NCBI GenBank assembly: GCA_003427395.1
Contig: BFEA01000280.1
Span: 1,312,907 to 1,343,570, forward strand
Reading direction: 5' to 3'
Source of the DNA: Chara braunii
Taxonomy: Eukaryota; Streptophyta; Charophyceae; Charales; Characeae
DNA: 30,664 bases
Part shown: in pieces, positions 1 to 9,954 of the stretch
Layout: the number at the start of each line of letters is the position of its first letter
Numbering within the stretch: the first letter of the stretch is position 1
Notes under the pieces: model-generated
Told to the model about the DNA's origin: nothing
The model's input: the letters and a program-made list of their open reading frames with translations, nothing else
Databases searched by the model: none
Translations under genes and position numbers: made by a program

Positions 1-415
1 CCGCCATCTGCTTGTTCTTCTTCTTCTTCTTCTTCTTTTTCTTTTTCTTCTTCTTGTAGGACCTCCGCCACAGCCCGCCGCCATACCCCGCTACCATACC
101 ATACCGCCCTCCCGCCGCCGCCATCTTCTTCTTCTTCGTCTTCTTCTTCTTCTTCTTCTTTTTCTTCTTCTTGTAGGACCGCCGCCACAGCCCGCCACCA
201 TACCCCGCCACCATACCATACCGCCCTGCCTTCTTCTTCTTCTTCTTCTTCTTCTTCTTCTTCTTGTAGGACCGCCGCCACAGCCCACCGCCATACCCCG
301 CCACCACAACATACCGCCCTGCCGCCGCCGCCATCTTGTCCATCGTTTGGTAGGTCGCGTGAGACGCGGTAGGTAAAAAAAAACCTTCCTCCTTCCCCCT
401 ACTCTCGTCATCTTC
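1..415. repeat. TTC microsatellite interleaved with three GC-rich units
   Basis: Long (TTC)n tracts alternate with a GC-rich unit that begins CTTGTAGGACC and continues through CCGCCACAGCCC and CATACCGCCCT. The unit starts near 53, 171 and 263. It is a compound tandem repeat at the window edge and probably continues upstream. Open frames here encode only Arg-rich or Leu/Ser-rich low-complexity peptides, so I call no gene. Confidence 0.85.
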
Positions 416-1180
416 TTCTTTTGTTACTTCTTGTACTTCTCCTCCTCCGCCCCCCCCTCATCTTCCATAGTACATCCCTCCCTCCCTCATCTCACCATAG
501 TCCCTCCCTCCCTCGCCATCTCGTCATCCCTCCCTCCCTCCCATCTCGCCACAGTCTATCCCATCTCCACATCTTGCCATACTCCCACCCTCCCTCGCCA
601 TCTCACCATCCCTCCCTCCCTCCCATATCGACACCTCGCCATAGTATCTCGCCATCCCTCCCTCCCTCCCGTCTCGCCATAGTCCCTCCCATCTCGCCAT
701 CTCGCCATAGTCCCTCCGTCCCTCCCTTGCCATCTCGCCATCCTTCCCTCCCTCCCATCTCGCCATCCATCCCTCCCTCCCTCGATCCATCCATCCATCT
801 TATTCTTCTTCTGTTTTGTTTATCTTCGTCAACATTGTCAGTCAGTCTCCCTCCCATCTCGCCATCCCTCAACAAACCCCAAACCTCCTCCATCTATCCA
901 TCCATCTATTCATGCATCTTCTTCTTCTTCTTCTTCAAAGTTATTAAACAGTCTGCCTCCATCCCTCCATCACTCCATCCACTCACCTCGCCATCCCTCC
1001 CTACCTATCTCCATCCTTCCATCCATCTTTCGCTTCCTCTTCTTTTTTTTTTAACTTCTTCGACATTATAAAGCATCTCCCTCCATCGTACTATCTCGTC
1101 ATCCATCCATCTTCTTCTTCTTCTTCTTCTCCGACATTGTAAAGCAGTCTCCCTCCGTCAGTCCATCCTACCATTTCATC
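416..1180. repeat. Pyrimidine-rich minisatellite (CCCTCCCTCCCATCTCGCCA units)
   Basis: The segment is almost all C and T on the plus strand. It is built from variable units of about 20-25 bases containing CCCTCCCTCC and CATCTCGCCAT, with shorter (CATC)n and (TTC)n patches near 785-830, 890-945 and 1110-1135. The strand bias could support triplex or other non-B DNA (inference). No gene is supported; open frames on both strands are repeats of Pro/Ser/His or Gly/Arg. Confidence 0.85.
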
Positions 1181-1676
1181 AGTTGTTTTTTGGAAGGGGA
1201 GGAGGTGGTTGCAACAGTATGGCCAGCGGGAGCAGGGCAGGGGGTGCGGTTGGTGGAGAAGGAAGCCGGAAGCAAACAGAAAGAGGAGGGGGTAAAGGGA
1301 AGGACATTGCGAGCTCAAGCGCACCTTTGTCGGGTGTGGTTGACAAAGTCCCGACGCCAGCTACGGACCCATCCTTGTTCGTCCCACAGCCGGAGGAAAG
1401 GCAAAGGAAGCTGCAGGGCGAGAAGGAGGTGTGGAAGCATGTGGAGCAAGGTCAGGAGGCTGCGCCGAAGGGGCGGGGAGAGTATTGGGTGCGGTGTCGG
1501 CTATGCTCGACCGTTTACAGGGGCACGAGCACAAGAGTCGTTGAGCATTTCCTCAAATTGCAGAAGCCTTGCCCTTTCAAGACAAGCGAGATATTGCACA
1601 AGCTGGTGGCCCAAGACGTGAAGGTGCTGCCGAAGGACAATCTGCAAAATTACCGGCAGCTTCACAACATTTCAGC

Positions 1677-1686
1677 GGGGGGGGGG
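1677..1686 (+). other. G10 homopolymer at a frame break in the hAT gene
   Basis: Upstream of this run the BED-finger frame reads through AHNISA-type sequence. Downstream, the natural continuation (AITEDDKSVVVPRGYEG) lies in the next frame. One G fewer would join them. The break may be a true mutation or a homopolymer error in the assembly. Confidence 0.75.
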
Positions 1687-3846
1687 TGCTATCACCGAAG
1701 ACGACAAGAGTGTGGTTGTACCACGCGGTTACGAGGGGCCACAACCGTCAATTGCTGCTGGGAGGGAGCCAGTGGAGGAGGTGGTGCACCGAGGAAAAGA
1801 AACTGCAGCGGTAGAGGCGGTGGGAGAAGATGGTGATTTCACCGAAAGGGTGGCTTCATTGCAGCAAACGACCATCAAGAGATGGGTCGACAACGCAACG
1901 CAGAAGAAGTTGGACGTTGCGTGGGCGGAGGCAATGTTCAGAGTCGGAATTGCATTCCAGTTCCTGGAGTTCGACACCACCCGACAGCTGCACGACGTGT
2001 ATCTCGAGGTGGCGAATGCCAGACCGAAGGTGAAGTTGTCGTCTTCGATGCACATTCAGACTGTCATGCTCGAGTTCATTTTCATGCACATTCAAAAGCA
2101 AGTGGAGCCTTTGACAAAATGTTGGGATGTCACCGACTGCACTTTCATCACAGACGGGTCTAATGATCGGAGGGAGCGGCCTGTCATGAACTTTTTAGCG
2201 GTGGGGGAGCAGGGAGCTGTTTTAGTGACGACGGTGCACATGGACGGCAAGAAGAAGACGGGAGCAGCGTTGGCGAAACTTTGGGAGAAAATAATGAGGG
2301 AGATCGGGCTGCATCGCATCAATGCGATTTGCACTAACAATGCGGAGGTGAACAAGAGAGCAGCTCAAATTTTGGAACGACGCATGGACCCTGCGGTTTC
2401 AAGGATACCTTGGGTTCCCTGCGCTGCACATTGCTGCAGCTTGCTGCTAAGGGACATCAACAAGTTGGACTGGGTGAAGGGCACGATGAAGCGGGGCCAC
2501 ACCATCGTCAAGTTTATCAGGAATCACCACACGACTAACAGTTTCATGATGAGTTTGGACTCATCATTAATGTTATTGCGACCGGTTGAGGTCCGTTTCG
2601 GGTCGGTGTACACTGTACCGGAGGCTGGAGCGGATACACAACCGGAGGGCAATTTTGAAGGATATGGTGGACGCAAGGAATGTGGGGAAATGGAAGGCGA
2701 TGTGGTGGTTAAGCGCGAAGCTGCAAGCGAAAGCGGATCTCGTGTACTTCACAATGCGGAGGGGTGCTTGGTGGACGGAGCGGTGGAGATGATGGAGTCG
2801 TTGTATCTCCTACTGCGGAGGATGGACAAGGACGGGACTGCACCGTCAAACCTTGTGGAGTACGACCTACTCATGGAGAGGATGCTGGCGGAGGTTGTGC
2901 TCACACCGGAGCAACGAAGTTCTGTGCTAGAGAAGGTGAGGAACCGCACGAAGATGATGCAGCAACCGGTGCACACGCTGGCTTTTTTTCTCGACCCGCG
3001 GAGGAGAGACCCGAAGTGGTTGCTGGACCGGAATAGCGCACTTGTGCAGAACACGCTGCGTTATTTGCAGAGGCAAATTGGCGGACCTTGGAGGTCCAAG
3101 GCGCACGTGGATATATTGAGCGACCTCCGCGAGTTTCACAAGCGACCCACCGCGTACAACCTCAAGCAGAAGGACACGAAGATGTGGGATGAGGATGCGG
3201 TCACAGATGCTGATTGCATCTCGCCGTCGGAGTGGTGCGCAACACATGGTGGCGATGTGTCGACGTTGCAGGCCATTGCTATCAAAGTGATGGGCATGTG
3301 GAGCACTGCAACTCCGGCGGAGCGTAATTGGTCCTCGATGGACTTGGTGCACTCCAAGCGATGGAATTGGTTGAACCCCACGGCCGTGGAGAAGCTTGTG
3401 TACATTCATTGGAATATGAATCTGTTGCGGGCGAGCAAGAACTTAAAGGACCATCACTACGTCGACTTGTGGGCGGAGTTCTTCGAGTCGCTTCCTGATT
3501 CGGAGGAGGGCGATGATCCTCTTTTGGAGGAGCCCGAGGAGGAGAAGGGGAAAATGGAGGAGGAACAGGCGCGGGAACGGGCCTTAACCAAGTTACCAAA
3601 GGGCTGGATTCCGAAGAACCTCGAAGAAGATGAAGAGGAGCACACGGACGACAGCGACTTGGGCGACGAGATATGGAAGGGAAAGGCTCCATGGTCTGAA
3701 ACGTCTAGTGAAGGGGAGGCAGAAGACTCGTCCAACAATATTTTGGGTTGGGAGTGCGACCGTCAATTCCGGGCACCACATATGTTGGGAGGCCAACAAT
3801 GCAGCGCCATCGAGAACGCCCGCCCACAACGCCACCTCAACGGACG

Positions 3847-4030
3847 GCGAATACAAGTGCACAGTACGACATCCAATCCGATGTTGAGCTACCGCAGACG
3901 GACACCGACATTGACACTGATTTTGACATGGATCTCGCCATCCAATCCGATGTTGAGCTACCACAGACGAACACATGGTGACATTGACATGGATCTCGGC
4001 GAATACAAGTGCACAGTACAACATCCAATT
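3847..4030 (+). repeat. Internal tandem repeat in the hAT tail
   Basis: The motif CATCCAATCCGATGTTGAGC occurs at 3870 and 3939, exactly 69 bases apart, and a shortened CATCCAATT occurs at 4022. The flanking GCGAATACAAGTGCACAGTA occurs at 3847 and 3999, 152 bases apart. Because 152 is not a multiple of three, the peptide GEYKCTV is read in two different frames. The region has therefore been duplicated and frame-shifted. Confidence 0.85.
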
Positions 4031-4835
4031 GACGCGGATGAGGCGGAGGCCAATTGTGCGAAGGCAATCGCTGATGCGGATCGCGAACAAGTGCAAAGGA
4101 GAATGAGAGAGGAGGAGAAGCAGCGACCAGCTATACCAACCCGTAGAGAAATGGAGAAACAAAACAAGAAGGTTGGAGAGCATGAACCGGAGCCTGTGCT
4201 GGAGATGGGGCAGCAAGAGGAGGAGGAAGAGGAGGAGATGGGCCAGCAAGACGAGGAGGAAGAACACGAGATGGCCCACCAGGCGCAGAAAGAAGAAGAG
4301 ATGGAGGACGAAGAAGAAGAGGCTTGCATGGAGCGGCGAGAGGAGGAGATGGAACAAGACAAAGGGAAGGGCACGGACCAGCAAGAAGAGGGGTTGGAGG
4401 AACAACATGCGGAACGAGTGGGAGAGAGCAAGGAGGAGCAGCAGCACAACGAGATGGCGAACAGCGAGGAGGAGCCGCAACAGCAACAGCATGCATCGAC
4501 GACCGTGTACAAGCGTCAAAAGAAAACAGCGCAGCCTGCCGGGTCACCGGAGAATTCCCCTGAATTCCCAGACAACGTAGAGGGAAGCCAACACGACAAC
4601 CTGTGGGTCAGCAGGGTTGGGAGGAAGAGGAAGCTGCCCCCTGTCGACGATGTGCCGAGGCCGAAACTTCCACGTGGCAGGCCTCGGAAGAACCCTACTG
4701 CCGGTCCGGCTACGAAGCCGAAAAAAAAAAAACAGCAGTGCAAGCCTCGCAAAAAGATTGTCGAGGATGACCCCGATTCCGACAGCTGCAGCGAGCAGTT
4801 CTTCGAAGACGAGGGTTACACTGATGACTGACATT

Positions 4836-4871
<36 letters not shown>

Positions 4872-4887
4872 CGTGCGTGGGTTTTCG

Positions 4888-4964
<77 letters not shown>

Positions 4965-4975
4965 AAGACAAAGCG
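4836..4975. repeat. Compound TG / GA / CAGA microsatellite
   Basis: A (TG)n tract interrupted by CG-containing units begins five bases after the hAT stop codon. It passes into (GA)n and then (CAGA)n. Confidence 0.95.
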
Positions 4976-5747
4976 AGATGTCTGTAACATGGTGGATGAA
5001 TATTGGCCAGATGCAGCTGATCATGCTGCCGATATGCTTTCTGCTGTCAAAGAATTGTATTCCTGTCCTCAGTGTGTCAGTCTTCTTCTTCCTGTTCCTA
5101 TCAATCTTATCAGTCTTGTTCTTCTTCTCTTTCTTGTTATACCTCATCATGTTGACATGTCGGCCTGTCGAACCCACAAAAACATGCAGAGCCCCCAACC
5201 CAGCATGTACTTGGTATCACACATGCAGCAAACAGCAGGCAAAATACATGCAGAGTCCCCAACACCCAGAAAACGCCCCCCCCCCACCTCCCCCCCCCTC
5301 CCTCACACCCAGACAACCCGTCCCCTCCCCAAACCAGAATTTTATTGCAGATTCGGGGTCCTCTCGCCGAGCACAGGAGGACCCCGCCTTCAAAAAAAAA
5401 ATAAAAAAATTCTGGGCTGTTCTTTTGCCCGCCCGGTTTGCCCGGGCGGCCCACCCGGCCCCGCCCGCCCAGGTGGCGTCCGTAATCAGTTTAATATATT
5501 TCTTAGTTTTTTTAACTTTTTTTATTTATATTTTTTTCTGGCCCGCCCGGGCAAGTGCTCCCGGGCCACTCTGGTAGCCTAGGTTTCAACTGAAACGGTT
5601 TTCACCTTTGGCAGTAGCCGATGCAGATCCCAGGGGTCGATCCCTTGACCTCAGCTTACCTGTGTACAGTATCTGCACAGTTCCCTGGAGTTGAACCCGT
5701 GACCTGCACGATAGCCAGTGGTAAGTAGGTCGCCGTAGGTTGTAGGC
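4976..5747. other. Intergenic, GC-palindrome and homopolymer-rich
   Basis: No gene is supported. A C-rich stretch lies at about 5273-5325 and an A-rich stretch at 5391-5410. Two GC-rich blocks flank an AT-rich segment: a hairpin with arms CCGCCCGG (5429-5436) and CCGGGCGG (5442-5449), and a related GCCCGCCCGGGC block near 5541-5552. These look like parts of an unnamed repeat. Confidence 0.5.
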
Positions 5748-5820
5748 CTGTCTCTTATACACATCTAGATGTGTATAAGAGACAGGTCCGTAGGTTGTAG
5801 GCTGTAGGAAGATTCGAACT
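5633..5820 (-). repeat. Three tRNA B-box-like motifs on the minus strand
   Basis: Read on the minus strand, the segments at 5633-5644 (GGGATCGACCCC), 5687-5698 (GGGTTCAACTCC) and 5809-5820 (AGTTCGAATCTT) resemble the Pol III B box GGTTCRANNCC. Surrounding bases share GACCT and GTAGG words. No clover-leaf folds are visible, so these are at best decayed tRNA-derived repeat units. Confidence 0.3.
5748..5785. other. Nextera mate-pair junction adapter (assembly contaminant)
   Basis: The 38 bases are the Tn5 mosaic end CTGTCTCTTATACACATCT followed directly by its perfect reverse complement. This is the circularisation junction of the Illumina Nextera mate-pair kit. The 15-mer CCGTAGGTTGTAGGC flanks it on both sides (5733-5747 and 5788-5802), so untrimmed reads were evidently built into the contig. 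It is not native sequence. Confidence 0.97.
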
Positions 5821-6520
5821 GTAGACCTGTAAGGTAGGAGTCCAAGTAGAGTCCAGAGGCCTAGCTGTAGTCCTAGAAGGTCGGCAAGGGGTCAAGTGGT
5901 GAGTCTAAGGTAGGCCCACGTTTTCAGACGAAGACAAGTGGCAAGGTCAACAGGTAGGACCTCAGTGCAACTGCACTGAGTCGACGGTACGACTGCCTAC
6001 AGTCAGCAGAAGGGTCTAGAGAGTCCCAGTCCAGTCCAGCAAGTACCACAGGGGGACTGTGAGCACCAAGGGCCGATGGCAAAGGGCAGACCAACGAATT
6101 TCTGAAGTATAAATCAAGAGGCAGCGCCCAGCCATTCATTCATTCCTGCGTGAGCCATGCGGAAGCGCTGCCACAGCGACTTGTGCAAGGAGGTCTGCAG
6201 ATGAGCCCGGAGGACGCAGTGGGCAAGAGAGGAGGAGTTAGCATAGCGATAGGTTAGAGGCAGCCATAGCTGCCATAGCTATAGTTAGTAGTGAGTGTGT
6301 GAGTGTGCTCGAGTGTTAGAGTGATGCGTGTGGGATATCCAGGGTGATCCAGTGTATGTGAACAGTGAGATGTTTGTGCGCTGAGGTCGCCATAGCCAAT
6401 TGGGAGTGAACTCGTATCTGAAAACCATATCTCTGAGTTTTGAGTGGGCGCATGTCGCCAGTGTGCTGTGTTACTGTTTACATGTGTGAAAAGTGTGTTT
6501 GAAAACGAGTCTGATTGCAC
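5786..6520. other. Intergenic, no gene seen
   Basis: I see only short repeats of GTAGG and CCAG words and a 20-base near-palindrome at 5961-5980 (9-base arms CTCAGTGCA and TGCACTGAG). Open frames are short and lack recognisable motifs. Confidence 0.5.
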
Positions 6521-6673
6521 AACCACCAGTACTTCCTCAAGTCGTGCCCCTAAACAAGCTGCAACTTTAGGACACGTATGGGCCACTACAGGAGTGCCCA
6601 AATTCATCCGACTAGCAATGTTTCTACTCAACTTTTCTCTGCGGCCGATAGCTGGGCCAAGTACTGGTGGTTT
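6521..6673. mobile_element. TTAA-type MITE family, copy A
   Basis: The ends are inverted repeats: AACCACCAGTACTT at the left and AAGTACTGGTGGTT at the right. Interior words GCCCAAATTCATCC, CGTTTCTACTC-like sequence and GCGGCCGATAGCTGG are shared with copies B and C. This copy has lost the TTAA at both flanks. Confidence 0.75.
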
Positions 6674-6944
6674 ACCCACAAGTACACTTCCCAGCCACTT
6701 TTCTCCGACGCGGTGTGCATGCGGGCACACGTTTTGGGGGTCGGCCGACCGGAACAAAATGGCTGCTACTGCCAACCAAAAGGCGGCACAGGCCGGTTCG
6801 CGTTTTTCTTTGGTGTGCAGGGCGTGTCCAGGCTTGGGAAGGGAAGGGTCAAAAATACTGGTGCTTTTATGTGGAAGCTTATCATGCTCATTAAATTTGC
6901 CTCCCCATGCCCACTGGGCCTTGTCGTGCGAACATGTGAGGACT

Positions 6945-7102
6945 TTAAACCACCAAGGCTTCCCAAAGTCGTGCCCGTCAACGCTACGAGATTTTAGGAA
7001 ACGTACAGGCCACTACAGGAGCGCCCAAATTCATCCAACTAGAAACGTTTCTACTCTATTTTTTTCCGCGGCCGATAGCTGGGCCAAGTACTGGTGGTTT
7101 AA
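6945..7102. mobile_element. TTAA-type MITE family, copy B
   Basis: The left end is TTAAACCACC and the right end is AAGTACTGGTGGTTTAA, so TTAA flanks both sides as expected for a TTAA target duplication. The interior (AGGAGCGCCCAAATTCATC, GAAACGTTTCTACTC, CGCGGCCGATAGCTGG) matches copies A and C closely. It has no coding capacity. Confidence 0.8.
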
Positions 7103-7150
7103 TGTGAGAATTTATGAACAGTCCTGAATCAGGAAAAAACTACGTGACAC

Positions 7151-7583
7151 TTAAAACAACCACTTTTTGCCCAATTATTTTGTTCTGATGCGGCAGTAAG
7201 CATGTCGCGTCTTTATCTCCCCCATGCCCACTGTGCCTGGTCGTGCAAACATGCGAGGATTGCAATGTGGGAATTTACGAAGAGTGCACGAGCAGCTGGA
7301 CCCGGTCTCCAGCAGGTGCTGCTCCCCACCAATAGACAGGAGCCACCAGCTGGACTGCTACGGTAGTGGCGGGGCTCTTATCACCACCACTAGCAGAGCC
7401 GACTAGTGTTTGTGTAAAAAAGAAAAAAAAGAAAAAAAAAAAGGGGCAGCATTTTCTGGAGCTCTTCAACCCACCATTGCCCCAGGGGGTCTTAGGTGCC
7501 CTCTGGGGAGGCTCTGACGCAAATGCATATGGACCCGCGCGGCACACCAATTCAGACACCGAGTGGAGGTACTGGTGATTTAA
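7151..7583. mobile_element. Possible TTAA-type element G with a SINE-like insert
   Basis: TTAAAACAACCACTT at 7151 and GTACTGGTGATTTAA ending at 7583 look like degenerate ends of the TTAA family. A SINE-like copy (7298-7442) lies inside. Element H, whose left end is at 7592-7608, faces this right end across only a few bases, giving a local hairpin. The ends are diverged, so this is tentative. Confidence 0.35.
7298..7442 (+). mobile_element. SINE-like A-tailed element, copy 1
   Basis: The core GGACCCGGTCTCCAGCAGGT is followed by CTCCCCACCAATAGA and GGAGCC. About 70 bases later there is an A-rich tail with G interruptions (7416-7442), then GGGGCAGC. The same order recurs at 15639 and 16902. Dispersed copies with an A-rich 3' end suggest a retroposon. 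I cannot identify a Pol III promoter in it. Confidence 0.6.
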
Positions 7584-8041
7584 AGTTTAGCACTTTAAAA
7601 CCACCAGTCTGTTTCCCAGGGGTGTATTTTGTTCTGACGTGGCAGTTAACACCCCGCGTCCTTGGGGCCTCAGCCTACTGGGTGGAAAAAAGGGTGCTCA
7701 GCAGGGAAATCCCACGTCGTGCTGTTTCAGCCTGCAGGACATGGCACGTGGCGAAATCTGCCACAGGAAAAAGAAGCTCTGATGGACTGGAGGTTAAAGT
7801 GGCCCATAAATCAGGATGGCAGTTTAAGACCCCCCAAAAACAAAGCCCTTGAAAGCTGCCTATAAATCAGGATGGCAGTTTGAATGCCCCTAAAAGAAAA
7901 GCCCTGTCGTTTTCATTCCTAAAATTGAGGCACATATTCAGCCAAATTTTCTGGGCTGTTCGTGTAGCTCCTGAAATCAAAAAAAAAAAAAAAACATACT
8001 CTGGACTGTCCTAAGCTGTACACTACAATGCAGACAAGCTA
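7584..8041. other. Intergenic with possible TTAA element H and a poly-A run
   Basis: 7592-7608 (ACTTTAAAACCACCAGT) may start another TTAA-family element ending near 7797 (GGACTGGAGGTTAAAG). GGATGGCAGTTT is repeated near 7816 and 7871. An A run lies at 7979-7994. No gene is supported. Confidence 0.35.
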
Positions 8042-9182
8042 GGGTTGCACTATTGCAATAGGAAAGCCATAGTGTACAGACGCGTTTGGTTGAGTGTTTG
8101 CCTCCCAAGAGGGAGGTCGTGCGTTCGATTCTTGTGATCGACTGGTGAGATGCTTTCCCTGCATCGACTTGCGTAGCAACCTGCAGTGCGGTTAAACATT
8201 GTGTGGTGGTTGCATCGACGACCTGTGGTCGAGTGTTTGCCTCCCAAGAGGGAGGACGCATCGACGACCTGTGGTGGTTGCGTCGACGACCTACAATGCA
8301 GATGCGTTTGGTTGAGTGTTTGCCTCCCAAGAGGGAGGTCACACGTTTGATTCTTGTGATCGACTCGTGAGATGCTTTCCCTGCATCGACTTGCGTAGCA
8401 ACCTGCGGTGCGGTTAAACATTGTGTGGTGGTTGCGTTGACGACCTGTGGTTGAGTGTGTGTGTGACTGGGTACACCGGGTCGCGGAGAAATCCGTGCTG
8501 GGTTGGGGTTAGGTGCTCATCTTGGGGCTTAACTTTTACCCCCGTCCACTTAGCCGTTTGGTTGAGTGTTTACCTCCCAAGAGGGAGGTCGCACGTTCTA
8601 TTCTCGTGATCGACTCTTGAGATGCTTTCCCTGCATCGACTTGCGTAGCAACCTGCAGTGCGGTTAAACATTGTGTGGTGGTTCCATCGACGACCTGTGG
8701 TTGAGTGTGTGTGTGACTGGGTACACCAGGTCGCGGAGAAATCCGTGCTGGGGGGGGGTTAACTGCTCATCTTGGGGCTTAACTTTCACCCCAGTCCACT
8801 TAGCCATTTGGTTGAGTGTTTGCCTCCCAAAAGGGAGGTCGCGCGTTCAATTCTTGTGATCGACTCGTGAGACGCTTTCCCTGCATCGACTTGCGTAGCA
8901 ACCTGCAGTGCGGTTAAACATTGTCTGGTGGTTGCGTCGACGACCTGTGGTTGAGTGTGTGTGTGACTGCGTACACCAGGTCGCGGAGAAATCCATGCTG
9001 GGGTGGGGTTAAGTGCTCATCTTGGGGCTTAACTATCACCCCAGTCCACTTAGCCATTTGGTTGAGTGTTTGCCTCCCAAGAGGGAGGTCCCGTGTTCGA
9101 TTCTTGTGATTGACTCGTGAGATGCTTTCCCTGCATAATGACTAATTTGGGTTGCACTACTGCAATAGGAAAGCCATAGTGA
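8042..9182 (+). repeat. tRNA-like tandem satellite bounded by 33-bp direct repeats
   Basis: The phrase TTGGTTGAGTGTTTGCCTCC followed by CAAGAGGGAGGTC and CGTTCGATTCTTGTGATCGAC recurs starting near 8093, 8305, 8556, 8806 and 9056, with a shortened copy near 8229. The last three are exactly 250 bases apart. TGGTTGAGTG and GTTCGATTC resemble Pol III A and B boxes, and the segment reads like a tRNA body. Each full unit also carries GTACACC(G/A)GGTCGCGGAG and CTTGGGGCTTAAC. Direct repeats GGGTTGCACTA.TGCAATAGG bound the array at 8043 and 9149. The 62-codon open frames in each unit start with TTG, so I do not call them genes. Confidence 0.8.
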
Positions 9183-9954
9183 CTGATTTGGGTCCTGTAT
9201 CCTTATCCTCCGACAGAGATCTGTTTCAGGCCAGAGATAAAACAGCCGGGCTATGACAAGGGTTGTGCTCCACTACCTGGTCTTGCAGGAATTCCTTTTC
9301 TCAAACTAAGAGTTCGATCCCACAACGAACTTTTACCACAAAATCGGAAAAGTTCCTTACAAGTCGGCCTGCTCCTCACGATTCGTAAATAAAAAAAAAA
9401 CAGATCCCACACGGGCGGACGCTGCAGGGCTTTTACAGCAGACTAGCCGATTTGGGATGGGCGTCGACGGGTCCTTTCGAGAGGCCGTGTTCTTCAGAGC
9501 GGCGCGCGTCACACAATTCGGTGGACTACGAACACAGAACCGGGCCGCGGTGATGCCTACTTTTAGGGGGATGGATAGGGGTAACGGGTTTCTGGCAATT
9601 CCACCAGCACCATGCGCCATGGGTCACGCCCGTCGCAACACGCACCATCTCGAGAGTAGAAACAGGCGTTTTATTGTCCAAAGCCTTCAGACGGGGAACC
9701 ATGTGGGATCCCAATTTTTCTACAAAAGTTCCTCTACTAACGAATGTGGGATCGGGTACTAAGAACGGCGCAATTCCCGTAAGACTTTGTAGGGCTCCAC
9801 CTACCGGCCCTTTTGAAGAGTCTCACGAAATCAGCGCCTTGCAGCATGGGCGAATAGTGCTCTCCATTTCCATGGAGGCCGTAATTGTGGCCTGATGCAT
9901 TTGAACCACTTTTAAGGAATTCTTGGAAAAGATACCATCGCACGTAGTCTCAAG
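9183..9954. other. Intergenic; weak inverted-repeat pair at 9308 and 9763
   Basis: GTTCGATCCCACAACG near 9312 and CGAATGTGGGATCGGGTAC near 9742-9760 are imperfect inverted repeats about 450 bases apart and could bound a decayed element. No open frame here has recognisable motifs. Confidence 0.3.

Larger units (their letters stand above)
1219..4831 (+). pseudogene. Degraded hAT-superfamily transposase (BED finger, DUF659, hAT dimerisation domain)
   Basis: hAT transposases cut and paste DNA in the nucleus. The first plausible ATG is at 1219. A BED-type zinc finger lies at 1495-1572 (CRLC, then His at 1546 and Cys at 1570). The DUF659/RNase-H-like core is at about 2120-2470 (ITDGSNDRRERP, then CTNNAEVNKRA, then PWVPCAAHCCSLLL). 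The C-terminal hAT dimerisation region is at about 3290-3420 (TPAERNWSSMD, then NPTAVEKLVYIHWN). Three frame changes break it: at a run of ten Gs (1677-1686), near 2615-2625, and back near 2780-2787. The second catalytic Asp expected in a CTDNA motif is Asn (codon 2336-2338). Beyond the usual hAT end is a tail of about 450 residues: acidic, then Glu/Gln-rich coiled coil (about 4195-4490), then Lys/Arg-rich with an AT-hook core PRGRPRKNP near 4670. It is most likely an inactive copy. The family call is secure; the exact termini of the element were not found. Confidence 0.9.

Noticed and set aside
3593-4519. 308-codon Leu-rich frame on the minus strand
   Set aside because: It is the antisense shadow of the acidic GAG/GAA-rich tail of the hAT gene, which reads as Leu/Ser/Phe on the other strand.
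6444-7127. 227-codon plus-strand frame
   Set aside because: It runs through two MITE copies and contains only their repeated sequence; no protein family motif.
8092-8150. Functional tRNA gene
   Set aside because: A-box and B-box-like words are present, but acceptor and anticodon stems do not pair well and the segment is one unit of a satellite.
8421-9109. Three similar 62-codon frames, 250 bases apart
   Set aside because: They start with TTG, follow the satellite period exactly and have no recognised motif. Tandem repetition explains their similarity.
8042-9182. CRISPR-like array
   Set aside because: The repeat period is 250 bases and nearly the whole unit is conserved, with no short repeat/unique spacer pattern; the window is eukaryotic.
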